Shown here: in pieces, positions 22,631 through 34,059 of the stretch
How the letters are laid out: each line of letters starts with the position of its first letter
Position numbering within the stretch: position 1 is the first letter of the stretch
Assembly (NCBI GenBank): GCA_964036315.1
Contig: OZ038480.1
Coordinates: 16,825,344-16,889,343, forward strand
Direction of reading: 5' to 3'
Source: Acanthosepion esculentum
Taxonomy: Eukaryota; Mollusca; Cephalopoda; Sepiida; Sepiidae
DNA: 64,000 bases
The notes under the pieces: model-generated
Told to the model about the DNA's origin: nothing
Seen by the model: the letters and a program-made list of their open reading frames with translations, nothing else
Databases searched by the model: none
Made by a program: the position numbers and the translations under genes

Positions 22631-22880
22631 GCCATGCGTCCTGAAGAAGGCCGGAGCGTACAACGGCCGAAGCGTTGTAAGAAATATGGCGACAAAGATG
22701 AGGACAATAGTCCGAGTAATGTAAATAATGTACATAATACCTCACCTCAGAAATATAGACAGATACTGAAAGGGCGAAACGTTGTAATAAATATGGCGAA
22801 AAAGATGAGGACAATAGTCCGAATAATGTAAATAATGTACATAATACCTCATCTCAGAAATATAGACAGATTGCGCAACT
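22631..22880 (+). mobile_element. SINE family A, plus copy with tandem tail
   Basis: It begins CCTGAAGAAGGCCGG (22641) without its tRNA head. The unit TGTAATAAATATGGCGA...CTCAGAAATATAGACAGAT is present twice in tandem, at about 22674-22768 and 22780-22871. Confidence 0.78.
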
Positions 22881-25187
22881 AGTAGTTTAGTTTATTAGCA
22901 CCGGGTTCATAACTACTTCTTGGTCTTGTACAATAGTAAAATAAACTTAGTAAGAAGCAGCTAACATTTCTGGGACACATAATGACGAAAGAAGGCGGAA
23001 AGAATTCGACACTCACGGGACTTATTGGAGTCAAGAAGCGCAAAGGGAAACATGCAGTAATCTCCCTAAAGAGCATGTGTAAATTGAAGGCAGATAAGCA
23101 GGGGATAAACTTTGCTTACAATTATAGAGGATAGAAACTTGTAGAGAGCCTTGATCACCAACGACCTTAAGAGACACGTCACATAAAAAAAAGAAAAAGC
23201 GCCAATTATAGCATCACCGTGGTCAAACAGCACATTAGTCCATCAAAGCATTCCAATTGAAGTGAGTGCGATCCTCAGACTTCAGTTAGTTTAATGTAGG
23301 TATCTCCAAATGAAACGTGATACCTAAGGTATCAAATGAACTTTACAAAGAAAATGTTTTTCTTGAAGCTTTTATTTTAGTTTGAATTTCAAGCTAAGAC
23401 ATGATATGTAATATTTCAAAAAGTAAAAATATTTTGCTGCATTTCAAAACTAATTTAAATTGACTGGAAGATTTTTTTTTCTAAATCGCTAAAATTGTCA
23501 GCACAATGTAATTCTGTTTATTAAAAATCTTTCAAAAATAAAATATACTTTTCGGAAACGTATATTATCTCATTTAAAGTTTAATTACTTTGATTTGAAA
23601 CAAATATTACTTTTAGTTTAAATATCGAAGAAATACATTTTAAAAACCGAGTAAGTGTTTATTTAAGATGTTGACAGCCTGATTGAGTTTATCTAAATTT
23701 TTCTACGATGGACATATCTATAAAAATTACTTGAGGAATATAACGTGAGCGCCTTTTTAATATAATTTTAACCACCGAGTAATTTTAAAAATTTAAGGAA
23801 ATATTCCCCGTAATCTAATGTTTTATTGAATTTTAGGTACTTTAGAGTTAAATTTACTATAATTACGTACTTATTTTCTGATAATGCTGTGGATGTACAT
23901 TCGTATTTATAAAAATCGGCTCGTTTAAATGCATGCAAAAAAAAAAAAAAAATCAAAATTCATTTTAAAATATTGTGCTCGCTAAATTGTAGTAAGCTTT
24001 CCCATTTATGATTATTAAGTATAGTTTTTACTCAATAATAATATCACCTAACCGGTTAAAACAGAATTTTAAAAGATTTTATAAATTATTCTAATTAAAG
24101 TAAAAAAAAAAAATGGAAACAATTCTTGCAAATCATTATGCATTGAACATTTTGTAATATGATAGTGCCCATTATAAATCTTTTTCATAAAAGTAATTAA
24201 AAGCTTTTCTAATTAAATAATATCTTAATTTTATTGCATTTTTCATTTTACGATTCAGAGCAGATTTTCGGTAACTGGGAGTCTTATTTTACAAAATCAA
24301 ATCGATGATTTAAAGTCTCCAAGGAGTTCTCTGTGTAAAGTTAACATTAATATTAAGTGGTACTACAATAAATCTCTCGAAATATCATAAAATTAAAAGG
24401 TTAGGGTTTACAGATTAAAAAAATGGTTTTTACCAAGATTTCCTAAAAAAAAACATTTCTAAAATGATTTCATTCATTTATGAATAAGTCCTGAAAGTTT
24501 CATTAAAATCAAACGATTTGATTTTTCCAATAATTTCGAAATCAATGTGTTTTTTACCACAAGAAAGAAGCTAAAATTTCCTATAGTAATTTATTGTCCG
24601 CCGCACACAAGACAAGAAAAACAAAATTTTAAACAAAAATTTTGGAAGTTCGAAAACGGATAAAAAATATTTAATTTAATAAAAAAACTCCTTTGGCCTT
24701 TCCTCTTAATAGTAAGAAAGATTTTGGCGATAAAACTTTATTTTTATTAAGTTGGGGCATTTTTTTTATCATGTATGTTCAATTTTTGTCGAATCTTTGG
24801 AGGTAGCGAGTTTAATGAATCTCATTCCTTAAATTTGCGTCCTGTACTCAGCAGCTTACGAGGACTTAACCGAACTTAAAGACTTCATTTGTCAAAATTT
24901 AACCTTTCGACATCCAGACAGCAAGTCTGAACACTGGCCCAAATTTGCCTTCAGAAACTTTGACCTTTGTGTGTTTCTGTGTCTGTCACTTATTAATGAT
25001 TTATTTTTGGCAGAGCGACAGAAAAATCACGTGACCAATGTCTTTTGATGATCAAAAGAGACTGGGTTCTTTCCTTAGTTTTGAGACGACACTTCATTTA
25101 AAACTTTTTCCTCTTTGTCGTCCGATTTTGCGATGATGTCTTAGCACCGGACAGAAACATGAGATAATATATTGGGGATTTGCCACA
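22881..25187. other. AT-rich sequence with no recognisable gene
   Basis: Several kilobases with only short frames and poly-A or poly-T runs. I find no repeats shared with the rest of the window. Confidence 0.5.
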
Positions 25188-25189
25188 TA

Positions 25190-26457
25190 CAGGGGTTGGA
25201 CAAAATAATTGAGACATTTGTTAAATTCAAAGAAAATTTATTTAATATGGAGTTGGTCCTTCTTTAGCCTCACGTACAGCTTTAATACGTCTAGGAATGG
25301 AATCATACAGCTTCCTGGCTTCACCCAGAGGAATTTTCAGCCATTCTTCCATTAACATCTGCTCCAGCTCTTTAAGACACGACGGTGGAGGATAGCAGCT
25401 CCTAACTTGTCGCTCCAAAATGCACCACAAATGTTCAATAATATTGATATCTGGAGATTGGGGAGGCTACTCCATATGTTCTAGCTCACTTTCATACTCT
25501 TCATACCAATTCTTAACCACTCAAGCTGTATGCATTGGAGCATTATCGTTTTGGAAGGTGCAGTCACCATCAGGGAATAAAGTCTGGGCCATTGGATGAA
25601 TATGATTTTCCAAAATGTTCAGGTAATCTTTGCTGTTCATTCTACCATGCAGGGCAACTATTGGACCGAGGCATTTCCATGATATGGCGGCCCATACTAT
25701 CACTGATCCACCTACATGCTTGACTGTTGGAAGAAGGCAGTCAGGGTTGTAAGCTTCTTTGGGCTACCTCTACACATAAACTCGCCCTGAAGTTTGGAAA
25801 AGAGAAAAACTGAACTCGTCTGAGAATATGACTTGCTTCCATTGGTCTGCAGACCAGGCATTGTGATCTCTGCACCACTTCAATCTCTTCTGAATGTTGC
25901 GAGTGGAGAGAAGAGGTTTCCTTACAGCGGCTCTTCCCTGATATGCAGCCTTATGGAGCTCATGACGAACAGTTTTAGTAGAAACTGAACTATTCCGATG
26001 ATTATTCAACTCAGCAGTCACTTCAGTCGCAGTAGTCCAATGATTTTTTGCCACATTGTGTTTCAATGCACGTCGGTTCCTATCAGTAAGTTTGCAAGTC
26101 CGGTCTGAATTATTACGGTTGCTAAAGGTTTTGCCCTGTCTCTCGAATTGCGTCATAGTTCTTGATATGGCAGCTCTTGAAAAACCAAACAGTTCAGCAA
26201 CCTTAGTGATTGAGGCTCCTGCCATGCGAGCTCCAACAATTTGACCTTTTTCGAACTCGGAGAGGTCAGGCATTTAGCTTAAATTTTACTAAATTCTAAA
26301 AATAAATAAGACAAAGACAGTAAATTAGATAAATAAACATAATTACAAGAGATATAACCTGTAATTATGAAGTGTTAGTTAAAGTTCTTAATATAATAGG
26401 CCTTTGAAATATAAGAGTAAAATTTGCATCTGTACCAATTATTTTGTCCAACCCCTG
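25190..26457 (-). mobile_element. Full-length Tc1-like transposon, inactivated
   Basis: The ends are perfect 22-bp terminal inverted repeats beginning CAGGGGTTGGAC, flanked by TA at 25188-25189 and 26458-26459. The 1268-bp length is normal for Tc1-like elements. One continuous minus-strand reading frame fills most of it. Four in-frame stops but no frameshift suggest loss of function by point mutation only, so the copy is fairly young. Confidence 0.93.
25242..26273 (-). pseudogene. Tc1-like transposase (DD36E spacing) with four stops
   Basis: The frame from 26273 to 25242 holds 344 codons, the usual size. It opens with a helix-turn-helix (EFEKGQIVGARMAGASITKV, then FGFSRAAISRTM). The first catalytic Asp is in IFSDEFS and the second in FQNDNAPMH. 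The Glu is in SPDINIIEHLW, and I count 36 residues between the second Asp and the Glu, as in the DD36E (Incomer) group rather than the commoner DD34E. Stops are two TAG just after GRVYV, one TGA after APMHTA and one TAG before PPQSPD. All three catalytic residues survive. As a transposase it would cut and paste the element at TA sites. Confidence 0.9.
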
Positions 26458-26523
26458 TATATAAAAGGCAATATATATGCAAGTCAACGCATTGCAAAAG
26501 AATTGTCATGTTAGTAGAATTTT

Positions 26524-26524
<1 letters not shown>

Positions 26525-26591
<67 letters not shown>
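26525..26591. repeat. (TA)n microsatellite
   Basis: Pure TA repeats between the Tc1-like element and SINE C copy 1. Confidence 0.95.
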
Positions 26592-26595
<4 letters not shown>

Positions 26596-26855
26596 AGCTC
26601 ATCAGTGTGGTTAGACGTCCGGTTGCCTCTAGATAGGATCGAATTGGCGTCAGTCGAGGATTCTACCACTAAGCCGTTGGCACACGGCAGGGATGAAGGT
26701 GAATTTAAGCGTATTTATTTTTTAGATAAACACACAGTGACTGAGATAACTCGATTCGATTTACCGAAGAGTCTTGCATTATTAGCCGTAATAGTCACTG
26801 TTTACAAACCCACACTTCCTCCTCAGAGAGCTCAACCGAAATAAATTTTTCAGGA
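26592..26855 (-). mobile_element. SINE family C, copy 1
   Basis: On the minus strand a tRNA-Gly-like head carries GGCTTAGTGGTAGAATCC (A box). The B box region is damaged by a deletion between AGGATCGA and ATTGG. The tail (to the right on plus) contains AGATAAACACACAGTG and CAAACCCACACTTCCT. Copies 2 (26862-27083) and 3 (48671-48970) confirm the unit. Confidence 0.8.
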
Positions 26856-26861
26856 GAATAT

Positions 26862-27082
26862 ATATTGTCATTCACAGACAGACTGTTTCACTATATCACA
26901 GCTCATCAGTGTGGCTAGACGTCCGGTTGCCTCTAACTAGGATCGAAGCCCGGTTGAATTGGCGTCAGTTAGGGCATTCTACCACTAAGCCGTTGACGCA
27001 CGGCAGGGATAAAGGTGAATTTAAGCGTATTTAAAAACCCACACTTCCTTTCCCAGAGAGCTGAACCCAATTTTTCAGAAGC

Positions 27083-27083
<1 letters not shown>
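26862..27083 (-). mobile_element. SINE family C, copy 2
   Basis: The head is better preserved: A box GGCTTAGTGG and B box GCTTCGATCC are about 43 nt apart, as in a tRNA. The tail has an internal deletion relative to copy 1 (GCGTATTTA joins directly to AAAACCCACAC). It lies in direct tandem with copy 1. Confidence 0.8.
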
Positions 27084-27173
<90 letters not shown>

Positions 27174-27200
27174 AATATATATATATATATGTATATATAT

Positions 27201-27289
<89 letters not shown>
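27084..27289. repeat. Compound (TATC)n-(TA)n-(CA)n-(TA)n microsatellite
   Basis: TATC units, then TA, then a CACA block at 27203-27236, then TA again. The right edge supplies the TA target of the next element. Confidence 0.95.
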
Positions 27290-27292
<3 letters not shown>

Positions 27293-27820
27293 CCTTGTGC
27301 AAATTAATTGAAACAAAACGAATAATTCCGTTATTTTTTTTTCGTATTTTTCCAATGTGCACGTGTTAGTACTTCGTATGTCCATTCTCCAAAGTCGTTC
27401 CTTGCAGACTGACCACAGATTCTCGATTGGATTTAAACCAGGAGAATTTTCGGGCCAGTCTATAGTACTTGGTCACTGGTAAGGCTTGCCAGTGCAGCCT
27501 TACAATTTTTGTACTATTCCTTGGAGTAACGGCCATCGCAGACAATAGTCGTAGGACAACAAATCAACAGTCGAGACAATAGTGTCTGGGTGTGATAAAA
27601 GTCTGATGCAATCACGGATGATGCAATATCTTTTCATGCCAAACAAATTGTATCACACATCCCGATAATAGATTCATATTACTGCACACCACTGAAAATG
27701 ACCTATGATGAGGAAAAATAGAAATCGATTACATCTTGTCACGCCATTGGCTCTAAAACTGACCGTATGGTGAAAGAAGGGATACTAAAGCGGTTGTTTC
27801 AATTAATTTGCTAAAAGGTG
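27290..27820 (-). mobile_element. Internally deleted Tc1-like element, family M copy 1
   Basis: The ends are inverted over about 30 bp (core CAAATTAATTGAAAC) and flanked by TA at 27288-27289 and 27821-27822. On minus, remnants of transposase are readable: an N-terminal start near ATGGCCGTTACTCCAAGG and a C-terminal NSPGLNPIENLWSVCKERL containing the catalytic Glu. At 531 bp it lacks most of the catalytic domain. The same deletion structure is in copy 2 at 38845-39184, so the deleted form itself probably moved. Confidence 0.82.
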
Positions 27821-27822
27821 TA

Positions 27823-28545
27823 CATATCAAACATGTTTTGTTAAATAATATGGACAAGTTCGGTTTATTAATTTTTTTATTTTTCAAATTTCCAATTAAG
27901 TTGTTTTGTTTTATCAGTAAATTCACCAAAATTCATATTAACTTTTATTTTATATTGTTTGTCCCCGAATATGTTTGAATGATACTTTATTTTTTTCATG
28001 AACTGTTCCGTGTGGAGTTACACAACTGGCTTTTGAATTTGGGCGTTCTCGTGTTTGATGGAATCAATTTCAACTGACTCAATGTGACCTCATATAAACG
28101 GTCCAACTGAATTTTTTATATATGAAAAGTTTATATGACGTCGTGTTGAGTGAGTTTAAATTCCCACAGACTATTTCACGCATAGAAATCTTTCTAAATG
28201 AGAACTTGTTTAGCGGAGAAACTGAAAATTATAGAATTCAAGAACGTGAATGGTTTAATAAACAAAAGGAATTAAATTCCAACAATTTATTTATTGAAAA
28301 CAAAGTAACTATAAACAATTTTTTTGCAACCCACTGCCAGCCGCAATGATGGAGAAAGCATTACTTCAAACCATGGCCAGTGAGACACACTGGAAGAGCC
28401 ACTCCGTTTCTCCAGGCTCATCCCTTAATCGAGACACAATCGCGCCAATCCTCCGAAGGAACGCCATCGAACGAGAGCCAATTTATCCCAGAAGTCTCCA
28501 CTGCCACAGGAGTAAAAAAAAAAAAAATCTATCTAAGAGAAGAAT
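27823..28545. other. No gene recognised
   Basis: AT-rich sequence. A 75-codon frame at 28122-28349 has no recognisable motif. Confidence 0.45.
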
Positions 28546-28547
28546 AT

Positions 28548-28913
28548 TTAGCTATTTTTTTTAATCTCTGCGTCCTGGGCGACGGGCCCCGGCTCAACCG
28601 CGTACCTGATCAAATTACCGGCCGAAAATGTATCCGCACAGGTCGCATCCCAAATCAACGACTTCCCCATTTTAAAAGGGAAAATGGTAATGCCATCCGG
28701 CCGCTTTCCATCATCACAGTTGAGGCCTATGGGTTCGATTTGGGAAGGGAACCCAGCTACATCCAAACCTCTTCGGATTATGTCGTTTATTGCTGCATGC
28801 CGTGGAAAGCGGCCGGCACTACGACGACAGGAGAGAGGATGCAAACCAAACTCATCGATGGAGGCTCCACATCTGCATCTGTGACGTTCACATAATTTGA
28901 GTCCAAGACGCAT
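28548..28913 (-). pseudogene. Non-LTR retrotransposon ORF2 C-terminal fragment
   Basis: A 121-codon minus-strand frame has the pattern RLGLKLCERHRCRCG, then LHPLSCRRSAG, RHAAINDIIRR, AGFPSQIEPIGL, DGKRPDGITIFP and WDATCADTF. This block is common at the C-terminal end of reverse-transcriptase-derived proteins in mollusc and cnidarian genomes. The Cys-rich segment may be zinc-binding. The upstream reverse transcriptase is absent. The frame is open, so this fragment is younger than most in the window. Confidence 0.75.
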
Positions 28914-28989
28914 CGCGACTCCGACCCGAGTGCACTCATCATCTAGAAGGGTGCCGGTAGATGAAGAGGGTACTGCGTTGAATTAAATT

Positions 28990-29205
28990 ATTTCGAAATA
29001 TCTTCACGCTAACCAATTCCTTTTGAAAAAATGTGGAAAGAGGTACAGATATCGAGAGCGTCCAAAATAAAAAAAGCAGTCATTAAAAAAAATAATTGCT
29101 ATTCATGGAACAAGGTGTATATAAAAATTTTTTTATGTGTATTAAAAAGCTCTTTGAAACGTATTTCAAATTGAGAACTCCTATATATGTAAGAAAAGGA
29201 GAAAA
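28990..29205. repeat. Dispersed repeat R, copy 1
   Basis: The words TTTCGAAATATCTTCACG, GAGCGTCCAA, TATTAAAAAGC and TCAAATTGAG occur in the same order at 53575-54300. There a solo LTR splits the repeat. Confidence 0.75.
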
Positions 29206-29251
29206 AAATTAAACACACACACACTCGCGCACATACATATACATGTAAGTA

Positions 29252-29255
<4 letters not shown>

Positions 29256-29293
<38 letters not shown>
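29256..29293. repeat. (TA)n microsatellite
   Basis: TA repeats preceded by CACACA/CATATA words (29212-29250). Confidence 0.9.
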
Positions 29294-29296
<3 letters not shown>

Positions 29297-29321
29297 ATTT
29301 TGTGGTGCATGTTCAATTTAT

Positions 29322-29753
29322 ATAACGTAAATCATTCATACGAAAAACAAATAATGAAGTTAATTATATGGCAAGAATCACTCTTGCAAGCAATATTTAA
29401 TAATAAAATACAATCAATCGCGAATCCGTTAATGAATGGTATGATCCTTTTTATAAATTCCGGTTTTATCAGGTCTTATTTTTGCTACTAGCTCAGCTTT
29501 CAATCGTTTCATACGACCATCATCAGGTAGGAAATTAGGTAAGTTTTTAAACCTAGGTAATAACGAGACATCGAAAGATAGTGGAAACCGAAAGAAGTGT
29601 TTTTTTAGAAATGTAATATTGTTAACTGTAAGAATAATTTTGGAGCTTACAGGATTCGAGGTTGATTGTATTTTATTATTAAATATAGTTTGCGAGAGTG
29701 ATTCTTGCCATATAATTAACTTCATTATTTGTTTTTTGTATGAATGATTTACG

Positions 29754-29757
<4 letters not shown>
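29322..29757. repeat. Inverted-repeat element between (TA)n tracts
   Basis: Arms of about 107 bp (29322-29428 and 29650-29757), containing GAAGTTAATTATATGGC and its complement, enclose about 220 bp. TA tracts lie on both sides. On minus, the spacer includes CTGATGATGGTCGTATGAAACG, another hammerhead-like module. Confidence 0.8.

Positions 29758-29807
<50 letters not shown>
29758..29807. repeat. (TA)n microsatellite
   Basis: Pure TA repeats. Confidence 0.95.
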
Positions 29808-29809
<2 letters not shown>

Positions 29810-30060
29810 AGTGTATCCAAAATACGGTTCCTCACACCAAAACACGGTCAAAAGTCGGCATAAACATATGTCCGCAAATCCTTTGTTTTCTAATTATTGA
29901 TTTTAAAGTTTACCGAAGACGCTGTTAAACGTACGATATAAGATACATTCCAAACCTACTTTTATAAAGTTTTGGGGCGGGTTCCTGGCACCAAAATAAG
30001 GTAAGATGTCCATATAAACATGTCCAAAAGGCCATCATTATACCTGAACACAGCAACAAA
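29808..30060 (+). mobile_element. Leader fragment of the DUF4817-type transposon family, tandem
   Basis: It shares with 11667-11800 the order GTGTATC, GGTTCCT, ACACCAAA, ATAAACATATGTCC, CAAATC. A second, diverged copy of the same stretch (GGGTTCCTGGCACCAAAAT, ATAAACATGTCC) follows at about 29966-30030. No coding part is seen. Confidence 0.6.
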
Positions 30061-30088
30061 TGTTTAAAATGTCTTCCGCTTGCATATA

Positions 30089-30362
30089 TATATAAAAAGA
30101 CATTTTTATGTTTAACATTCTTTTTATAGATACAAGTATTTAAGTAAATGCTTTGTTTATAATAAATAGTATTAAATAACATTTACCGGCCTGAATGTCC
30201 GAGAAATATTCGTCCTCCGATAGGATTCGAACCTGTATCCTACAAAGTCCGGCAATTATTTAAAGACATTTTTATGTTTAACATTCTTTTTATAGATACA
30301 AGTATTTAAAGTAAATGCTCTGTTTATAATAAACAGTATTAAATAACATTTACCGGCCTGAA
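30089..30362. repeat. Tandem duplication, about 172-bp unit, with tRNA-like B box
   Basis: The segment GACATTTTTATGTTTAAC...ATTTACCGGCCTGAAT occurs twice (from about 30098 and from about 30270). Between the copies, on minus, is GGTTCGAATCC, a perfect RNA polymerase III B box, so the unit may belong to another tRNA-derived SINE. Confidence 0.65.
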
Positions 30363-30445
30363 TTTTCGGAGGACGAATATTTTCTATGAAATTTTCTCGG
30401 GCATTCAGGCCTCATATCCATACAACAGAATCGCGCCTCATATCC

Positions 30446-30511
30446 ATACAACAGAATATGTTAGCTCCATCACTGATATTGGACACTTTCCAATAAGTAC
30501 TGCACATATAA

Positions 30512-30556
<45 letters not shown>

Positions 30557-30557
30557 A

Positions 30558-30601
<44 letters not shown>

Positions 30602-30641
30602 GCGCGAATTTGTATCTCGGACATTCAGGCCGGTCCATTTC

Positions 30642-30727
<86 letters not shown>

Positions 30728-30836
30728 AGAACGAGAGAGACAGCGAGAGAGAGAGAGAGAGAGAGGTATATGAATCAACACTGCGTGATAGTTGTCAGTT
30801 TCACGCCTGAATGTTATCTTCATAACAAATCTTCAA

Positions 30837-30890
<54 letters not shown>

Positions 30891-30965
30891 TTATATGTGC
30901 AGTACTTATTGGAAAGTGTCCAATATCAGTGATGGAGCTAACATATTCTGTTGTATGGATATGAA
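30446..30965. repeat. Perfect 80-bp inverted repeat around microsatellites
   Basis: The segment 30446-30520 plus adjoining bases (CATATCCATACAACAGAAT ... ATAAAATTTTATA) is the exact complement of 30886-30965. Between the arms are two TA blocks, a (GA)n block (30706-30765) and further TA. A third copy of CATATCCATACAACAGAAT lies at 31196-31214. Confidence 0.85.
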
Positions 30966-31210
30966 GCGCGAATTTGTATCTGCGCCTAATCTCGAATTCT
31001 TTATATGGGTATGTTTTTGTGAGCTAAAATGCGTACACGTGTATCTATGTATGTCTGTTTGTGTGAGAGTGTCATCCCAAACGGGCACAAAGGAAAATTC
31101 CCCATCCCACCATATGCATAAATAGATTCAGGTTTTAAAAAATAATCCAGTTTGTCAGATGATTGAAAAAAGCGTGAAACACAGGGTCACAAACTCATAT
31201 CCATACAACA

Positions 31211-31271
<61 letters not shown>
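31211..31271. repeat. (TA)n microsatellite
   Basis: Pure TA repeats directly after CATACAACAGAA. Confidence 0.95.
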
Positions 31272-31275
<4 letters not shown>

Positions 31276-32997
31276 AATTACATAGAAATGAAATTCAATT
31301 GTACCCCATTTAGGTGGCCATTTCGCTCCTCTAGAAATTTCCTTGAGCTTGGCAATAACAAAACGTTTGATAAAAAAATGTATCTTAACGTTTTTTTTTA
31401 ATTAAAAATTAAAACAGATAGGAAGAAAGAGGAAAACACTGCAAATAAGGGAAAAGGCATTTAAAAGGGAAATAGAGAGGAAAAAGGGGGGGAAACAAAG
31501 TAGTGAGGGGGATACAAGAAAGGGGGAGCAAACAAGATGACTAGATATACATACAAGTCTAGACAGAAGTTAAAACGGTTGAAAATTAACTTTGCCCTAT
31601 ATTTAAAATGTTAACTATTGTTCAAATAGGAAAAAAATTACATAAAGAATTACAATCTTTAAAGTTAAGAAAGGTTTTAAGGTTGTAGATTAAAGAAATT
31701 TTAGAATTTAATAATAATACTATTATTTAATTTTAATATTATATAAAGGAATTTAATATTATAATAATAAAAACGAATTAAAACATTATTTGGATGTAAA
31801 CAAGATATACCAGAATATTAATATTAATAATTAAATAATAAAAGAATTAAAATAAATAGATAAGTAAGAGAACCCAAAAATATTTTACAATATAAGGAAA
31901 AAAATTATATAGATTAATAAAAGGCAAAAATAGATTAAGATTTAGATTAAATTTAAAGATTATATAGATTAATTATAGATTAAATGATAAATTAAAATTA
32001 GATAAAAATATAAAGAGGCCTTTTAGAGAGGGAAACATCAATAACAAATAACTTAGAACATAAACTAAAATTGACAAAAGAAGCTTGCCATGAATCAGGT
32101 AATTAAAAGTAAATTTAAATATTCAATATACTTGAATGCACATAACGTATAAGATTTTAAAAAAATATAACGAAAAAATATTAATATTAAAAATATTCTT
32201 ATAGGATATGAAATATAGAAAAATAACTCCGTTTTAACCCTTTTAAATAACTTCTTTCTAAAAATAACCCCTTTTAAAAAATAATTAATTTTTTTTAATG
32301 CTATAGTATAGGCAAAATTAAAAAATGGAAATATAAAAAAATAAATTTTTAAAGAAACATTTTCAAGTGTAGGTGGGGTGAAATAATAATATAAAATCTA
32401 TATTATTAAATAAATCAAACAAGTACCATATCGGTTACACATAAGTAAATCATATAACTTAAAAATAGAATAAACAGAAAATAAGGAAAGGTCGCAATTA
32501 CAAAACAAACACCCCCCAAAAACTACAGATATAAAGGAAATTTGACGAGAAACAGCTAGCAATTAAACAAGGAAAATTAAAGGTAAATAAGAGAATGAAA
32601 TATACCTAACATAAACGAAAGTATCAAAGAAACCAATAGGAAGAGAGTGGAATACACGGAGTAATCAGGAAATAAGAATTACACGTATAGAAGATAAGTG
32701 AAGGTGGAAAGTGCGAGGTTGAAAATATATTATATCAGTTGGAATTTACTTCTATGACGGCACTTGGAAACCAATTCCTACCTTTGATTTAGTAAAATGC
32801 ATTGATTGTTAAATTGAATAATTCTAATTCTCTCCTCCAAACAAATTACATCTACCCTTAAAGTTACGATGAGTCTGCGCAAAACCGATGAATTCCCAGT
32901 GAATTTGAGGGTTCATGTCTTTCTCCGACAATACCCAAAATTTTGAGGGGAGAGCAGTTTGGTGCTTAAGTCTTGGGCTGGAAAATAGTGTCTATGG

Positions 32998-33000
<3 letters not shown>
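31272..33000. other. Very AT-rich sequence without genes
   Basis: A-rich plus strand with few G or C and no useful open frame. I see no repeats shared with other parts. Confidence 0.6.
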
Positions 33001-33044
<44 letters not shown>

Positions 33045-33118
33045 ATATAGTGTTAGGGTGTGGTGTATTTATGGGATAAAGTGCTCAATATCAGAGATAG
33101 AGCGTGTGTAAATATAAA
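33001..33118. repeat. (TA)n plus leader of palindrome family P3
   Basis: The TA tract (33000-33038) is followed by AAGTGCTCAATATCAGAGAT and AGAGCGTGT. The same order occurs at 61400-61490 and, diverged, at 42124-42215. Confidence 0.75.
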
Positions 33119-33242
33119 GTGAACATAGAAGTCAACACCTAGAGGCGACAGTCTGTTTCATGCTAGACGCAATCCTGACCACCTGACGATTGCGTCTAGC
33201 ATGAAATAGACTGTCGCCTCTAAATGTTGACTTCTATGTTCA

Positions 33243-33243
<1 letters not shown>
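33119..33243. repeat. Near-perfect palindrome, family P3 copy 1
   Basis: Arms of 56 bp (33119-33174 and 33188-33243) with a few mismatches surround a 13-base centre. TA repeats follow. The second copy is at 61491-61613. The right arm reads CTGACGATTGCG...CATGAAATAGAC, a CTGANGA-stem-GAAA arrangement. Confidence 0.92.
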
Positions 33244-33326
<83 letters not shown>

Positions 33327-33350
33327 TGTGTGTGTGTATATATATGTGTG
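33244..33350. repeat. (TA)n-(TG)n microsatellite
   Basis: TA repeats followed by TG repeats with small interruptions. Confidence 0.95.
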
Positions 33351-34013
33351 TGTGTATTTAGGCAGCAACCTCTCTTTTAGGTATGTCTGACTGAATAAAT
33401 TACAAACATTATGTTTGCTTATTTTGATCATAATCCTTTCATATACACGAATATTTTTCCGTATATTACATTTAACTGATGTAAGAAATGCACTGTAACA
33501 GTGAGAATCACTTTTATTTCCCAGGTACTTTCCATCTCTTTATGTATATTTAGGCAGTATTCAAGCAGGTTCGGTTAAAATGTTTTTAGACGTATTATGT
33601 TTATTTACTTGGGAAAATATAAATTATTTGAAAGAAAACTTTTGTATTTTTCTTGCTCAATTTTTTACAGCCACCAAGAAATTAATTCATGGGCTTGAAA
33701 GGATTAAAACCAAAATGAATGGCCATAATACGTCTAAATTATTTAACCAAACGTGCTTGAATATACTGACACACACATAAATATATATATATATATACAT
33801 GTGCGTGTATGTGAGTGTGTGTGTGTGTGTGCGTGTGTATCTCTGTACCATATTTCCCGCTATGTGATGCATGTTATATTTTGACGAAGTGAGAGTATGT
33901 ACTCGTAAAATCTAGTTTACCATCGCATAAACCACGACTTTCAATGTATAATACGCATAGTGATGTGAAGGAATGTTTTTTTTTATTATATAGCACGCAA
34001 ATATAATATATAT

Positions 34014-34059
<46 letters not shown>

